Of a stretch of DNA of 64,000 bases, positions 17,469 through 26,389 are shown in pieces (the first letter of the stretch is position 1; every line of letters begins with the position of its first letter). Source of the stretch: Methylobacillus rhizosphaerae (lineage in GTDB: Bacteria; Pseudomonadota; Gammaproteobacteria; Burkholderiales; Methylophilaceae); NCBI RefSeq assembly GCF_900187985.1, contig NZ_FZOA01000009.1:21186-85185 (forward strand), in the 5' to 3' direction. Made by a program: the position numbers and the translations under genes. Below the pieces are notes generated by a model, which saw only the letters and a list, made by a program, of their open reading frames with translations, was not told where the DNA came from and did no database searches.

Positions 17469-17890
17469 TCAGTATACTTTTTTGCCCTTCCATATCCACA
17501 CTAAACGTCCCTGGATTTCAATGCCAGCATCTGCATGTAGCGAATCAACGGTTTTGATTGCAGGATTGTCACTGCTGATTTCGAACGTCCCGTCAATCTT
17601 TTGCCGAACCCGCTTGATGAATAAGCGCCCCTGAATATTTAGCACATAAATATTGTCTTTTTTTACCGGCTTTTTTCCGTATCCATCAGCAGGATATCGC
17701 CATCATTGAATGTGGGAAACATGGAATCCCCTACTGCATGAGCAAATGCCAGGGTACTGACGGAGTAAAACTTACTCAGGATGCAGGATAGAAACCGCGC
17801 CAGGGAATTGCCGTCTTGATTGAAGCCTCGCGATACGTATCCCCCAAGTATTGTGGGTTGAGCGGCAAGGTTTTTCCTTGCTGCTTTTCT
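17469..17890 (-). pseudogene. Frameshifted S24/LexA-like repressor fragment
   Basis: Reverse-strand translation gives STLAFAHAVGDSMFPTFNDG followed by DILLMDTEK, the catalytic-serine block of S24 peptidase-type phage repressors (GDSM). In the next frame comes KKDNIYVLNIQGRLFIKR, then TFEISSDNPAIK and finally GRLVWIWKGKKVY before a stop at 17469-17471. The two parts join if a run of six A (T at 17671-17676 on the plus strand) had seven. Upstream, no helix-turn-helix domain or start codon was found. This is therefore a decayed prophage-type repressor, or possibly a sequencing or slippage artefact in a homopolymer for the 3' half. Confidence 0.75.
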
Positions 17891-18181
17891 TTATGACACA
17901 TGCTAGGGCATGGCCGATGCTGGTCGAGAATACTGCCATGAACCCAACGCAATACACTCCTTATTTGAATATTTTCTGTGCAGCATGAGCGCAGGGTCGG
18001 CCTGTCCTGAATATGTCCAACACCATGTCTTGCCTGAGGTGACAGCAATTACAGGTGTTACTTTTCCATCTGTTAGTGTCAGTGTTAACAAAGTGTAAAA
18101 AAGCCTGGACTTTTTCATGTTGCTAATGATATTGAGAATTATTTTTAATATAATCCATCTTTTTTACGTCAGGGAAAACCA
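17891..18181. other. Intergenic region upstream of the siderophore receptor gene
   Basis: No gene was recognised. A 71-codon minus-strand frame beginning MKKSRLFYTLLT (17903-18118) has no ribosome-binding site and overlaps the promoter region of the receptor gene, so it is not called. The right end holds a Fur-box-like element and a TATAAT sequence. Confidence 0.4.
18122..18154 (+). promoter_or_regulatory. Fur-box-like site over the siderophore receptor promoter
   Basis: GCTAATGATATTGAGAATT at 18122-18140 agrees at 13 of 19 positions with the Fur consensus GATAATGATAATCATTATC, including the left AATGATA core. TATAAT at 18149-18154 is a good -10 just downstream, so bound Fur would cover the -35 region. 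Iron repression of a siderophore receptor is the expected arrangement. Confidence 0.6.
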
Positions 18182-20443
18182 ATGCAACAAACTTTAATAG
18201 CTGCAGTCTGGCAGCCCAAGCTTGTTTGTCTTGTGGTCAGCGCATTGTTTACAGTGCCGGCGACTGCAGCAGATAACGATAATTCAGTATTACCGGAAGT
18301 AGCGGTTGTCGGCGCCAAGGGGGGGGATGAAACCAGCAGCTATGTTGCAAAGAATACGAAAGGTGCGACCAAGACTGATACCCCGGTTATAGAAACACCG
18401 CAATCAATCTCCATCGTTGGCCGCAAGGAACTTGATGACCGTAATGTGCAGAATCTGGTCGATGCCTTGGGATATACGGCTGGCGTGCGGACGGAGCTCA
18501 GCGGTGTGGATAGCCGGGCTGATACCTATATGATCCGTGGTTTCAAAAGTGGCATGGATTCGGAAAGCGGCGCCTCCAACTTGTTTATCGATGGCCTCAA
18601 GGTGCAAGCTGGTGGCCAATGGAATCGCGCGAGTTTTGATACTTACGGCCTGGAACGGGTTGAAGTCTTGAAGGGGCCTGCCAGTGTGATGTATGGCCAG
18701 GTAGTGCCTGGCGGCATGATTAATCTGGTGACCAAAAAACCAACTGCGAATCATGTCAATGAAATCCGCCTGCAAGGTGGCAGCTTCGATCAATACAGGA
18801 TTTCCGCTGATATTGGCGGCAGCCTGGCAGACGATGATTCCGTACTGTTTCGCCTAGTAGGTTCTTTCAATGATGGCAATAGCCAGCTTGACCATACCGA
18901 TCTGCAGCGTACTTATTTTGCGCCCAGCTTGCTATGGAAAATTTCTGAAAACACCAGCCTGACCCTGTTGGCGCAATATCAACGCGACAAAGGCGGCTCC
19001 ACTTTTCAGTTTCTGCCTTACTATGGCACGTATGCTGCTGGTGCTGGCGGTCGCCGCATGAGCAATTCTAATTTCCTCGGGGAGCCGTACTGGAATTCAT
19101 ACGATAGAGAGCAATCGCTGGTCGGCTGGGCATTCGAGCATCGCTTCAATGACATTTGGCAATTCCGCCAGAACCTGAGATATACCAACCTGGAAACAGA
19201 ATACAAGGGTGTGGTGAACCGTGGAACCGGACTTTCTTACACTGCCGGAGTTACACAGGTGCCTGCAGTCGGCATTGTCGGTTTGCGTACCTTCGCGTAT
19301 GGTGCGTCCAAATCTGAAGGCGTGGCTGTCGATAATCAGTTGCAGGCAGATTTCAGCACTGGCGCGCTGAAGCATACCGTGTTGGTTGGCCTGGATGCCC
19401 AGCGCATCAATTGGACTGGCGACCGCAGGACGTTCAATCAGGCTTCCTCCATGTCCATATTCAATCCAGTATATGGTTTGTCTCCTACAGTTAGCCTTTC
19501 GCAACTGACGACAGCATCGGATTATGATGTAGACCAGAAACAAACCGGTATTTATGTGCAGGAACAATTGGCTTGGGATAAACTGCGCTTCAGCATTGGC
19601 GCACGTTATGACTATTTCGACCAGGTTGCCTTCAATGCTACCAACAACCGCCGTAACGGTTTCAACGACCATGCGTTCACCTGGAACACTGGCGCAGTCT
19701 ATCTGTTTGATAGTGGTTTTGCTCCATTCGTCAGTTATTCCACCTCTTTTGAACCAGGGGCTCTTGGTATCGCCATTCTCAATGACGAGTCCATCAAGCC
19801 GATCAAGGCCAAGCAATATGAAGCTGGCGTGAAATATCAGCCGCAAGGCAGTAATAGCTTGGTGACCGCTTCTGTTTATGAGCTCAAGCAGGAAAACCGC
19901 CTGGCCGCAGCTGGTAGCTGTCCGGAGAGCATCGATGGTTCTTGTTATACTCAAGTGGGTGAAGCCAGGATTCGCGGCTTTGAGCTGGAAGGCAAGGCGG
20001 AAGTCACCGATAGCCTGACCCTGCTTGGCAGCTACACCTATATGGATAGCGAAATTACCAAGAGCGCGACTGTGACGGAGACCGAGGGTAGGGATTTGAG
20101 CCTGGTGCCAAAACACATGGCTTCTCTGTGGGCCAATTATGCTTTCAATGGTCAGCTTGACGGATTGAGTGCCGGCCTGGGCGTGCGCTATGTTGGCGGA
20201 TCATACGGTATGACCCGTGCAGCAGGGCCTGCTGACAATCCTTACTTGCATACTGACAGTTACACTACCTATGATGCCGCAGTGCGTTACAACCTGAAGT
20301 CTTTCGGTTATCACGGTGCGGAAGTTGCAATCAATGCAAGCAATCTGACAGACAGAACCTATGTCGCAGCCTGTACTGCATTGACAGCCTGCTATTACGG
20401 GATGGGGCGTGTAGTCAATGCTACCCTGAAGTACAACTGGTAG
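18182..20443 (+). CDS. TonB-dependent siderophore receptor (FhuA/FpvA-like)
   Basis: The 753-residue outer-membrane receptor begins with a signal peptide ending near VPATAA. The plug domain starts around residue 65 with IETPQSISIVGRKELDDRNV and includes RADTYMIRGF, FIDGLK, ERVEVLKGPASVMYGQ and PGGMINLVTKKP, the last two being the classic siderophore-receptor plug motifs. A beta-barrel of about 500 residues follows with typical end-of-barrel strands (AINASNLTDRTY), ending RVVNATLKYNW. It imports a ferric siderophore using TonB-ExbBD energy; the substrate is not predictable. A Fur-box-like sequence precedes the gene and a terminator follows. No biosynthetic or ABC genes are adjacent, so it probably uses foreign siderophores. 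Confidence 0.95.
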   Translation: MQQTLIAAVWQPKLVCLVVSALFTVPATAADNDNSVLPEVAVVGAKGGDETSSYVAKNTKGATKTDTPVIETPQSISIVGRKELDDRNVQNLVDALGYTAGVRTELSGVDSRADTYMIRGFKSGMDSESGASNLFIDGLKVQAGGQWNRASFDTYGLERVEVLKGPASVMYGQVVPGGMINLVTKKPTANHVNEIRLQGGSFDQYRISADIGGSLADDDSVLFRLVGSFNDGNSQLDHTDLQRTYFAPSLLWKISENTSLTLLAQYQRDKGGSTFQFLPYYGTYAAGAGGRRMSNSNFLGEPYWNSYDREQSLVGWAFEHRFNDIWQFRQNLRYTNLETEYKGVVNRGTGLSYTAGVTQVPAVGIVGLRTFAYGASKSEGVAVDNQLQADFSTGALKHTVLVGLDAQRINWTGDRRTFNQASSMSIFNPVYGLSPTVSLSQLTTASDYDVDQKQTGIYVQEQLAWDKLRFSIGARYDYFDQVAFNATNNRRNGFNDHAFTWNTGAVYLFDSGFAPFVSYSTSFEPGALGIAILNDESIKPIKAKQYEAGVKYQPQGSNSLVTASVYELKQENRLAAAGSCPESIDGSCYTQVGEARIRGFELEGKAEVTDSLTLLGSYTYMDSEITKSATVTETEGRDLSLVPKHMASLWANYAFNGQLDGLSAGLGVRYVGGSYGMTRAAGPADNPYLHTDSYTTYDAAVRYNLKSFGYHGAEVAINASNLTDRTYVAACTALTACYYGMGRVVNATLKYNW

Positions 20444-20464
20444 TTTGAATTGAAATATTGAAGT

Positions 20465-20494
20465 AATGGCCCGCTGAATGCGGGCCATTTTTTT
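20465..20494 (+). terminator. Rho-independent terminator after the siderophore receptor
   Basis: AATGGCCCGC (20465-20474) and GCGGGCCATT (20480-20489) form a perfect 10-bp stem with a TGAAT loop, followed by a T-run to 20494. It lies 22 bases after the receptor stop. Confidence 0.9.
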
Positions 20495-20627
20495 ATGGAA
20501 GCATCATGTTGCTGGGGCTAGTGCACAGATAGTTGCTGTGCTGCGGTGCTACAGCTGTCAAGGATTGCCATGAGTGTGGGGTTTGCCGTTTCCGTTTACT
20601 CTTCGCCTGGACATGAAGCCAGATGGG

Positions 20628-20698
20628 CTAGTTGGCTTTTCCTGATAGCTGTTGGTTCTGGCTTGATGCAACAGCTGCAGGAAAAGCCTGCCAGCTAG
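20628..20698. repeat. Long imperfect inverted repeat at the end of the AI-2E transporter gene
   Basis: Two arms of about 27-30 bases pair across a 14-base loop. CTTTTCCTG pairs with CAGGAAAAG, AGCTGTTG with CAACAGCT, and CTAG with CTAG, with a 4-base bulge. The right arm includes the stop codon of the minus-strand transporter gene. The structure could terminate or stabilise the 3' end of that message, but no T-run is present on either side. Confidence 0.6.
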
Positions 20699-21753
20699 TT
20701 TCTATCCGTGGGACGAGAGCTGCCGAAAATATCCCACATGGTCAGAAACAGGGCGGCAATCAGCGGCCCGATGACAAAACCGTTGAGGCCGAAGACTGCC
20801 ATGCCACCCAGTGTGGAGATCAGCACGACATAATCCGGCAGTTTGGTATCTTTGCCGACCAGGATGGGGCGCAGGATGTTGTCTACCAGCCCGATCACGA
20901 ATACGCCAAAGGCAATCAGGGTAATGCCTTGCCAGGTGGCGCCAGTGGCGAGGAAATAGATGGCAACTGGTGCCCAGATCAGGCTGGCACCGACAGCGGG
21001 CAGCAGGGAAAGGAAGGCCATGATAGTGGCCCAGAGCAGGGCAGCTTGTATGCCCAATATCCAGAAGATCAATCCGCCGAGTGCTCCCTGGGTAATCGCT
21101 ACCAGGATATTGCCTTTGACCGTGGCACGAATCACGGTAGTGAACTTGTTGAATAAGTGGCGCTTGTGCTCCGCACTCAGTGGAATTGCCTGTTTCACTC
21201 GCATGGAAAGGGCAGAGCCGTCCCGCAGCAGGAAAAACATCAGGTACAACATGACACCAAAGCCAACTACAAACTCGAATGTATTCTGGCCTATGCTCAA
21301 TGCGCGGGTTGCCAGCAGCTGGCTGGCCTGGGTGGCAATCTGCGAAAGTTTTTCCTGAAAGTTGCTGACGTCAGCGAACCCGGTGCGCTCCAGTACTTTG
21401 TGTACCGGCGCAGGCGCGGCATTGAGAATCTGCTGGGTATAAAGCGCAGGATTGATCTGGCCGGATTTCACTTTCTGGAACAGAGTGGTGCCTTCGTGCA
21501 CCAGTGAACTGGCGATCAGGATGACAGGCACAATCACAATCACGAAACAGACAGACAAGGTGCCGAAAGCAGCCAGATTCCTGCGCTGTTTGGTTTTTAC
21601 CAGCAGACGGCGGTACAGTGGTGTGAACAGGATGGAAAGGATGACTCCCCAGAACACGGCGCCGTAAAATGGCAGCAGGATGATGATGAGTCCGGCGGAA
21701 ACCAGGAGCAGGAGGAAAATAAAGGATTTGTTGTGGAAGTCAGCGCTGTTCAT
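20695..21753 (-). CDS. AI-2E family transporter (PerM/YdiK-like)
   Basis: This 352-residue integral membrane protein has seven to eight hydrophobic segments. The family blocks include FWGVILSILFTPLYRRLL near the start, GFGVMLYLMFFLLRDG mid-protein, GALGGLIFWILGIQAALLW, LLPAVGASLIWAPVAIYF and the C-terminal FGLNGFVIGPLIAALFL. AI-2E proteins include TqsA (autoinducer-2 export) and various ion or solute exporters, so the cargo cannot be assigned. The gene is followed by a long inverted repeat and is preceded, on the same strand, by a DUF1840 gene with a 35-base gap, so the two may be cotranscribed. Confidence 0.92.
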   Translation of the reverse strand: MNSADFHNKSFIFLLLLVSAGLIIILLPFYGAVFWGVILSILFTPLYRRLLVKTKQRRNLAAFGTLSVCFVIVIVPVILIASSLVHEGTTLFQKVKSGQINPALYTQQILNAAPAPVHKVLERTGFADVSNFQEKLSQIATQASQLLATRALSIGQNTFEFVVGFGVMLYLMFFLLRDGSALSMRVKQAIPLSAEHKRHLFNKFTTVIRATVKGNILVAITQGALGGLIFWILGIQAALLWATIMAFLSLLPAVGASLIWAPVAIYFLATGATWQGITLIAFGVFVIGLVDNILRPILVGKDTKLPDYVVLISTLGGMAVFGLNGFVIGPLIAALFLTMWDIFGSSRPTDRN

Positions 21754-21788
21754 GAAAGTGGACTATGGTAGAAGGATGAGCAGGAAAT

Positions 21789-22085
21789 TTATTTCCACAT
21801 GACGTCACTGTGGTTGTTGATGGCAGATTCCAGCAACTTGATCAAAGGCAGGGCGCGGTTTTTAAGGCTGACATGCGCGGGGTTGCCTTCACTATCCTCT
21901 CCGCTAGCGGTATCTGCAGTTGTACTCAAACCTTGCTGCAAATGTTGCAAGGCCTGTGGCACATCATCAGCCAGGATGGCGCCAGGAATAGTGCCGCTAT
22001 GACCCATGAGGTGGAGCAGTTGTGTTGCAATGTCGCCGAACAGCATGATGTCGCTGTAACGGCTGGTAGAAAAGGTAACGAGCAT
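21789..22085 (-). CDS. DUF1840 domain-containing protein
   Basis: The 98-residue product starts at the ATG at 22085 (AAGG eight bases upstream) and has the DUF1840 pattern. It opens MLVTFSTSRYSDIMLFGDIA, continues LLHLMGHSGTIPGAIL and ends with the family's VMWK. The domain is common in betaproteobacteria and has no known function. A longer frame to 22142 adds residues that do not look like the family. A polar, probably disordered linker (about 60-72) separates two helical parts. It sits upstream of the AI-2E gene on the same strand. Confidence 0.85.
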   Translation of the reverse strand: MLVTFSTSRYSDIMLFGDIATQLLHLMGHSGTIPGAILADDVPQALQHLQQGLSTTADTASGEDSEGNPAHVSLKNRALPLIKLLESAINNHSDVMWK

Positions 22086-22151
22086 GATAAAGGCCTTGAA
22101 GATATGGGCAGGCAGGCCGCATGAGAACATGCAGCCTGTCAATCAACTGAT

Positions 22152-22334
22152 TTAGTTGGTTTTGCTGCCTGGGCCGGCAAAATACCAGACAATGAGGCCG
22201 ACTACGGGGAATATCAATACGCCAAGAATCCAGAGGATTTTCTTTACCGTATCAGCTGAGCTCTGGAGGATCTTGATGATGGCATAGATATCTGCTACGA
22301 AAATCAGTAAGGCGATAATGCTTTGGTTTTGCAT
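22152..22334 (-). CDS. Small membrane protein, PLDc_N (phospholipase D-nuclease N-terminal) domain
   Basis: The 60-residue protein starts at the ATG at 22334 with AAGGA seven bases upstream. It has two transmembrane helices (IIALLIFVADIYAII and ILWILGVLIFPVVGLIVWYF) and ends FAGPGSKTN. The second helix and the G-x-x-V-W-x-F pattern are typical of the short PLDc_N domain found alone in many bacteria, where the function is unknown. It precedes the DUF1840 gene on the same strand. Confidence 0.8.
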   Translation of the reverse strand: MQNQSIIALLIFVADIYAIIKILQSSADTVKKILWILGVLIFPVVGLIVWYFAGPGSKTN

Positions 22335-22515
22335 GGTGTTTTCCTTTTTCTTAGTAATGAAATAAACGACCAACCCCCTGTTTGGGCTTCATACAAGAGC
22401 ATATGTTGCACATGTAATACCGTATATCAGATCATACGTGAATTACACGTAAGACTTTACCGACTTGCCGGCAAGCTTGGCAAGTTAATGTTTCATCTTG
22501 ACCAGGAGTATATTG
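22335..22515. promoter_or_regulatory. Divergent promoter region with palindromes
   Basis: The 181-bp gap between the PLDc_N gene and the G3E GTPase gene carries ACGTG at 22436-22440 with CACGT at 22446-22450. It also carries a perfect 12-bp palindrome CTTGCCGGCAAG, immediately followed by CTTGGCAAG. ATGTTGCA appears once and equals half of the Zur-box-like palindromes found near 27.0 kb, but its other half is not conserved. Regulation of this GTPase by zinc is therefore possible but not shown. Confidence 0.4.
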
Positions 22516-23523
22516 ATGAATGAGGCGACCCGCCTGCCTGTGACTTTGTTGACCGGGTTTCTCGGGAGTGGCAAGACTACTTTGCTCAACCATTGGCTGC
22601 TTCAGCCGGAAATGCGGGATACATTGGTCATCATCAATGAATTCGGGGAAATCAGCCTAGATCATCTGCTGGTAGCGCACCAGCTGGACAGTACAGTCGT
22701 GATGGAGTTGAGCAATGGCTGTCTTTGCTGTCAATTGCGCACAGACCTGAAGCAGGTACTCAAGGATATCCAGTGGCGTTTCTCGCGCAATGGCAAGCGG
22801 CAATTCCAGCGTGTCGTGATTGAAACCAGCGGTGTGGCAGACCCAGCTCCCATCCTGCATACCTTGATGCGCGACACTTACCTGGCTGCAGCATACCAGC
22901 TGGATGGCATCGTGACAGTGGTGGATGGTATGCTGGGCGAGACTACGCTGGACAAGTATCCGGAAGCGGTCAAGCAAGTGCAGCTGGCGGATATTCTCTT
23001 GCTGTCCAAGCTGGATATGACAGATGTTTCCATGTTGCAAACGCTGAAAACGCGCCTGCACAAATTGAATCCCCAGGCCCAGCTGTTGCTATCTGACTTC
23101 AACTCCGGGCAAGTGCCAACACCCGCTCTATTATTCGGTAGCACAGAAGAACGCGGTTTTCCTCACTGGTTATCAGCGCTGCTTCAGCCCGTATTGCATG
23201 GCGCAGAAATAAGCACCTTGAGCCTGGCGCTGGATCGGCCGGTACCACGACTGGATTTTGAGCAATGGCTGGACCATCTGCGTGGTTTTGCTGCTCCGGG
23301 CTTATTGCGCTTCAAGGGGATCTTTCACCTAGAGAACGAGGCTGCTCCCGTGACTGTGCATCGGGTTCAGCATGTTCTGGGTAAGCCGGAAATATTGCGG
23401 CACTGGGATGCAAGTGACCAGCGCAGCCGCCTGGTTTTTATCACCCAGGATGAACTGGATCATGAAATCAGGCAGTTGCTACAACCCCTGGCTAGATTTG
23501 CATCAATGCATCACGAATCTTGA
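22516..23523 (+). CDS. G3E (CobW/COG0523) family GTPase, plus-strand copy
   Basis: The ATG at 22516 has AGGAG seven bases upstream. The 335-residue protein has the P-loop GFLGSGKTTLLN near its N-terminus and the CxCC metal motif in NGCLCCQLR. The switch region ETSGVADPAP, the NKxD-equivalent LLSKLDM and a CobW C-terminal domain follow. COG0523 proteins bind zinc or other metals and are thought to deliver them to client proteins; several are induced by zinc limitation. Its last 32 bases overlap the 3' end of a second, convergent G3E gene. Nearby DksA2 and a Fur-family regulator strengthen a zinc role. The client protein is unknown. Confidence 0.92.
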   Translation: MNEATRLPVTLLTGFLGSGKTTLLNHWLLQPEMRDTLVIINEFGEISLDHLLVAHQLDSTVVMELSNGCLCCQLRTDLKQVLKDIQWRFSRNGKRQFQRVVIETSGVADPAPILHTLMRDTYLAAAYQLDGIVTVVDGMLGETTLDKYPEAVKQVQLADILLLSKLDMTDVSMLQTLKTRLHKLNPQAQLLLSDFNSGQVPTPALLFGSTEERGFPHWLSALLQPVLHGAEISTLSLALDRPVPRLDFEQWLDHLRGFAAPGLLRFKGIFHLENEAAPVTVHRVQHVLGKPEILRHWDASDQRSRLVFITQDELDHEIRQLLQPLARFASMHHES

Positions 23524-24514
23524 GTTCATCCAGCCCTTTGCCGATCAGCACGATGCGCGTGATGGGTTCATCCTCATCCCAACCTTGCAGCAGGTTAGGC
23601 GGATAAAGAGTATGGTGTACGGCATGGATGGCAATCGGGGCAGGGAGATCCTCAGCATGGATGATGCCTTTCATGCGCAGGAGGCTTTCCCCATGTTCGG
23701 CGCACAACCATTGCAACACCGGCTCAAGCTGCATCCAGGTCAACGGCTTGGGCATGGTGACTGTGAAACTGGTGATTTCATCTTCATGCACGGTTTGCGG
23801 CAACATTCCGCGTACAGCCTTGGAGCGGGATGGCGCGCGTAGCCAGCGTTGTGGCTGCGCCTGCGTGCCGCTGGGATCGAACAGCCCAGCATCAATGATG
23901 GCTGACGGATCAATTTCGCCATGTGTAATACGATACTGGGAGGCCCCAGGGTTGATCTGCTGCAGAGTGGCTGATAGCGTATCCAGCTCCGCTGCAGTGG
24001 CCAGGTCGGTCTTGCTGAGCAACAGGACATCGGCAACAGCCGCTTGTTTACGGGCCTCGCCATGTTCAGAGATTTGCTGCAAGCCATATTGGCTGTCTAT
24101 GGTGACTACCACTGCGTCCAAACGGTAAGTCGAGGAAATCACCGGCTCATTGAGCAAGTTGGCCATGATGGGGCCAGGGTCGGCCATGCCGGTGGTTTCA
24201 ATGACCAGGCGATTGAACATGGGGATGGCCTCCAGCTGACGCTTGAAAAACAGGTCACGCATGGTGTCGGCGAGCTCGTTGCTCAGGGTGCAGCACAGGC
24301 AGCCGGATTCCAGTAGCACGGTGTTGTCGGCAATCTGCTGGCTTTCCACAGTGCGGGCGAGGATATGATCCAGCCCGGCGCTACCCAGCTCATTGATGAT
24401 CACGGCAGTATTCTTCATGCCTGGATTATTGAGTAGTTTATTGAGCAGCGTGGTCTTGCCGCTGCCAAGAAATCCGGTCAGCAGCGTGACCGGGATACGA
24501 TGGTCCAGAGTCAT
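23492..24514 (-). CDS. G3E (CobW/COG0523) family GTPase, minus-strand copy
   Basis: The 340-residue protein has the P-loop GFLGSGKTTLLNKLLNN at about 14-30, the metal motif SGCLCCTLS, the ETTGMADPGP switch and LLSKTDL. It is clearly related to, but not a recent copy of, the convergent neighbour: the two differ through most of their length. The C-terminal domain has few histidines, unlike some zinc-storing COG0523 members. It lies 37 bases downstream of the LtaS-like gene on the same strand. An AT-rich palindrome ATAATAATTAT occurs just before its start. A metal-chaperone role is inferred from the family. Confidence 0.92.
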   Translation of the reverse strand: MTLDHRIPVTLLTGFLGSGKTTLLNKLLNNPGMKNTAVIINELGSAGLDHILARTVESQQIADNTVLLESGCLCCTLSNELADTMRDLFFKRQLEAIPMFNRLVIETTGMADPGPIMANLLNEPVISSTYRLDAVVVTIDSQYGLQQISEHGEARKQAAVADVLLLSKTDLATAAELDTLSATLQQINPGASQYRITHGEIDPSAIIDAGLFDPSGTQAQPQRWLRAPSRSKAVRGMLPQTVHEDEITSFTVTMPKPLTWMQLEPVLQWLCAEHGESLLRMKGIIHAEDLPAPIAIHAVHHTLYPPNLLQGWDEDEPITRIVLIGKGLDELKIRDALMQI

Positions 24515-24551
24515 GGTAAGCCTTGATAATAATTATGGTGGATAATAAAAA

Positions 24552-26201
24552 CTATCCGCTGATGTGATAAAACAGCCTGATTAAGTGATGGTCTTCTAAC
24601 GGCGTGACGGTATAGTTCCCTTTGGAGTCTGGATTGATTGAAAAGAAAATATCCCCGATGGCAGAAATATTGGATAAGGGATTATTGCAGTCAATATCGA
24701 ACAAAGAGCAACCGAGAAAATAATTGTCGCCGGCATTAATGCCGATGATATTTAAAATTGTAGGTGCCAGAGACAGGCTGTTTTTTCCTTTTGCGTCAAA
24801 CACATCATGTTTTATGCTTTTTCCTAGTATCATAAATGGAATTTTGTCAACAAAGAATGAGTTGTTTGTACCGAAACTTTTCTTAAATTCAGGTGTGGGG
24901 AAGGTTGAGTGATCTCCGGTCAGGATTAATATCGTATCGTCATAATATTTACTGGATCTGAACCACGAGATAAACGAACCAATTTGCTCATCAAGATTGT
25001 GGAATTTATTGTAATAAGAGTTTTTTCCATCCATATACGCTGTATCTGGGCTATCCAAGCCATGATGAGTGCCTGATGGATATATGCCAATAAAAAATGG
25101 CTGGTCATTTGTATCCATGCTGGATACTATATCACTCAATGCCTTGAATGATGCCTTGTCTGACATTCTATCGTTTACTGACCAATTGAAATCTTCCATA
25201 CCAAACACTTTGTGAAAAGGCATGGATGCCAATAGGCTATTGAGGTTGCTATCTCTTTCTGTGGAAGAGATGAAATAGGTGTGATAGCCGTGATTATTCA
25301 ATATCTCGGGCAGGGAGATCAATTTTCCTGAATACATTTTTTTTACTTTTTCTTTATTGATCTGGTCCAGGCCATTATTCTGCTTGGTGATGCCGTCCCT
25401 GTACTGATATCCAGAAATTAATTGTCCTCTCAATCCTCTGAATGTAGCGGCGGTGTGGTTGAAGTAATTATCTACATAAAATCCTTCTTCATATGCCGAG
25501 GATATATTAGGGGTTAGATTCAGCGCCTTGTTATTGTTTTTATCGATGACAATAGAAGATAATCCTTCAGAGAAAATAACAATGATATTGGGACTCTTCT
25601 TGATATGCTGAAGCGAGTCAGGCAGTGTTGAAGTGTCGTAGAATTTATGTTTCAGGAAGTTCTGGTCTAAATCGAAGTAATTATATGAAGGGTGATAGGA
25701 TACCTGCTTGTATGTATAATACAGTGTGGATATGCTACTTCTTATCGGTCCAGTGAATAGCAGGGAAATAATGACTGGAGCAATTAAGAATCTTCCTAAT
25801 TTTAACTTTTTCTGTTTGATAATAAGCAGGGATAAAGAGAAATATAATATGGTAACCAGTATTATTTTGAATAATGCCTCATTACCTACAGCAGATGCCT
25901 CCTCTATATTCAAAATGGTGAGGGGGATGAGGAATTCTCCTGTGCTGATGACCGAATTTATCTGACTTGATAAGACAAGGTTATATATGATCCACAGCGT
26001 AGACCTGAGGTAGTTGTTGCTAATTGCGCAAACAAAGATGCAAATGAGGAATACTTCTGTACATATGCGGAGTGAAATGGAAAAAGACGCATCACTAAAG
26101 AAAAAAAGCAATGCGGATGTGACCAATAAGTAAATAAGTGGATAGTGGTATTTCTTGATGAAACTCATTATAAAAGTTGAATTGCGATTTGATCTTGTCA
26201 T
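24552..26201 (-). CDS. LtaS/OpgB-like membrane sulfatase-fold phosphotransferase
   Basis: The 549-residue protein has about five N-terminal transmembrane helices (residues 15-165) and a large extracytoplasmic alkaline-phosphatase-superfamily domain. Metal and catalytic positions are recognisable: IIVIFSEGLSS (metal Glu), HTAATFRGLRG (nucleophile Thr region) and LILTGDHSTF (Asp-His). Such enzymes transfer phosphoglycerol or phosphoethanolamine to glycans or lipids at the periplasmic face; the exact substrate is unknown. The gene is strikingly AT-rich, with Lys/Asn/Ile/Tyr-rich product, unlike its neighbours, which suggests recent acquisition. The start is uncertain: neither the ATG at 26201 nor the one at 26168 has a good ribosome-binding site. 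Confidence 0.85.
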   Translation of the reverse strand: MTRSNRNSTFIMSFIKKYHYPLIYLLVTSALLFFFSDASFSISLRICTEVFLICIFVCAISNNYLRSTLWIIYNLVLSSQINSVISTGEFLIPLTILNIEEASAVGNEALFKIILVTILYFSLSLLIIKQKKLKLGRFLIAPVIISLLFTGPIRSSISTLYYTYKQVSYHPSYNYFDLDQNFLKHKFYDTSTLPDSLQHIKKSPNIIVIFSEGLSSIVIDKNNNKALNLTPNISSAYEEGFYVDNYFNHTAATFRGLRGQLISGYQYRDGITKQNNGLDQINKEKVKKMYSGKLISLPEILNNHGYHTYFISSTERDSNLNSLLASMPFHKVFGMEDFNWSVNDRMSDKASFKALSDIVSSMDTNDQPFFIGIYPSGTHHGLDSPDTAYMDGKNSYYNKFHNLDEQIGSFISWFRSSKYYDDTILILTGDHSTFPTPEFKKSFGTNNSFFVDKIPFMILGKSIKHDVFDAKGKNSLSLAPTILNIIGINAGDNYFLGCSLFDIDCNNPLSNISAIGDIFFSINPDSKGNYTVTPLEDHHLIRLFYHISG

Positions 26202-26389
26202 TTTTTATGATGATTATTTTTACAGACGGTACTGAATCACAATTTCTCTATTTGACGTTGGGAAGGATTGTAACAGATCATCTTTGTACGATAGATTTGT
26301 GGTGTTCCTGAGCATCCTGCGGATAACCCGTAGATGCTTCCAGAAGATACATGATCCATTTTCTGCTGCATAACGTATTTTATTGAATA

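Noticed and set aside
17903..18118. Minus-strand frame starting MKKSRLFYTLLT upstream of the siderophore receptor
   Set aside because: It lacks a ribosome-binding site, has no family, and overlaps the Fur-box/promoter area of the receptor.
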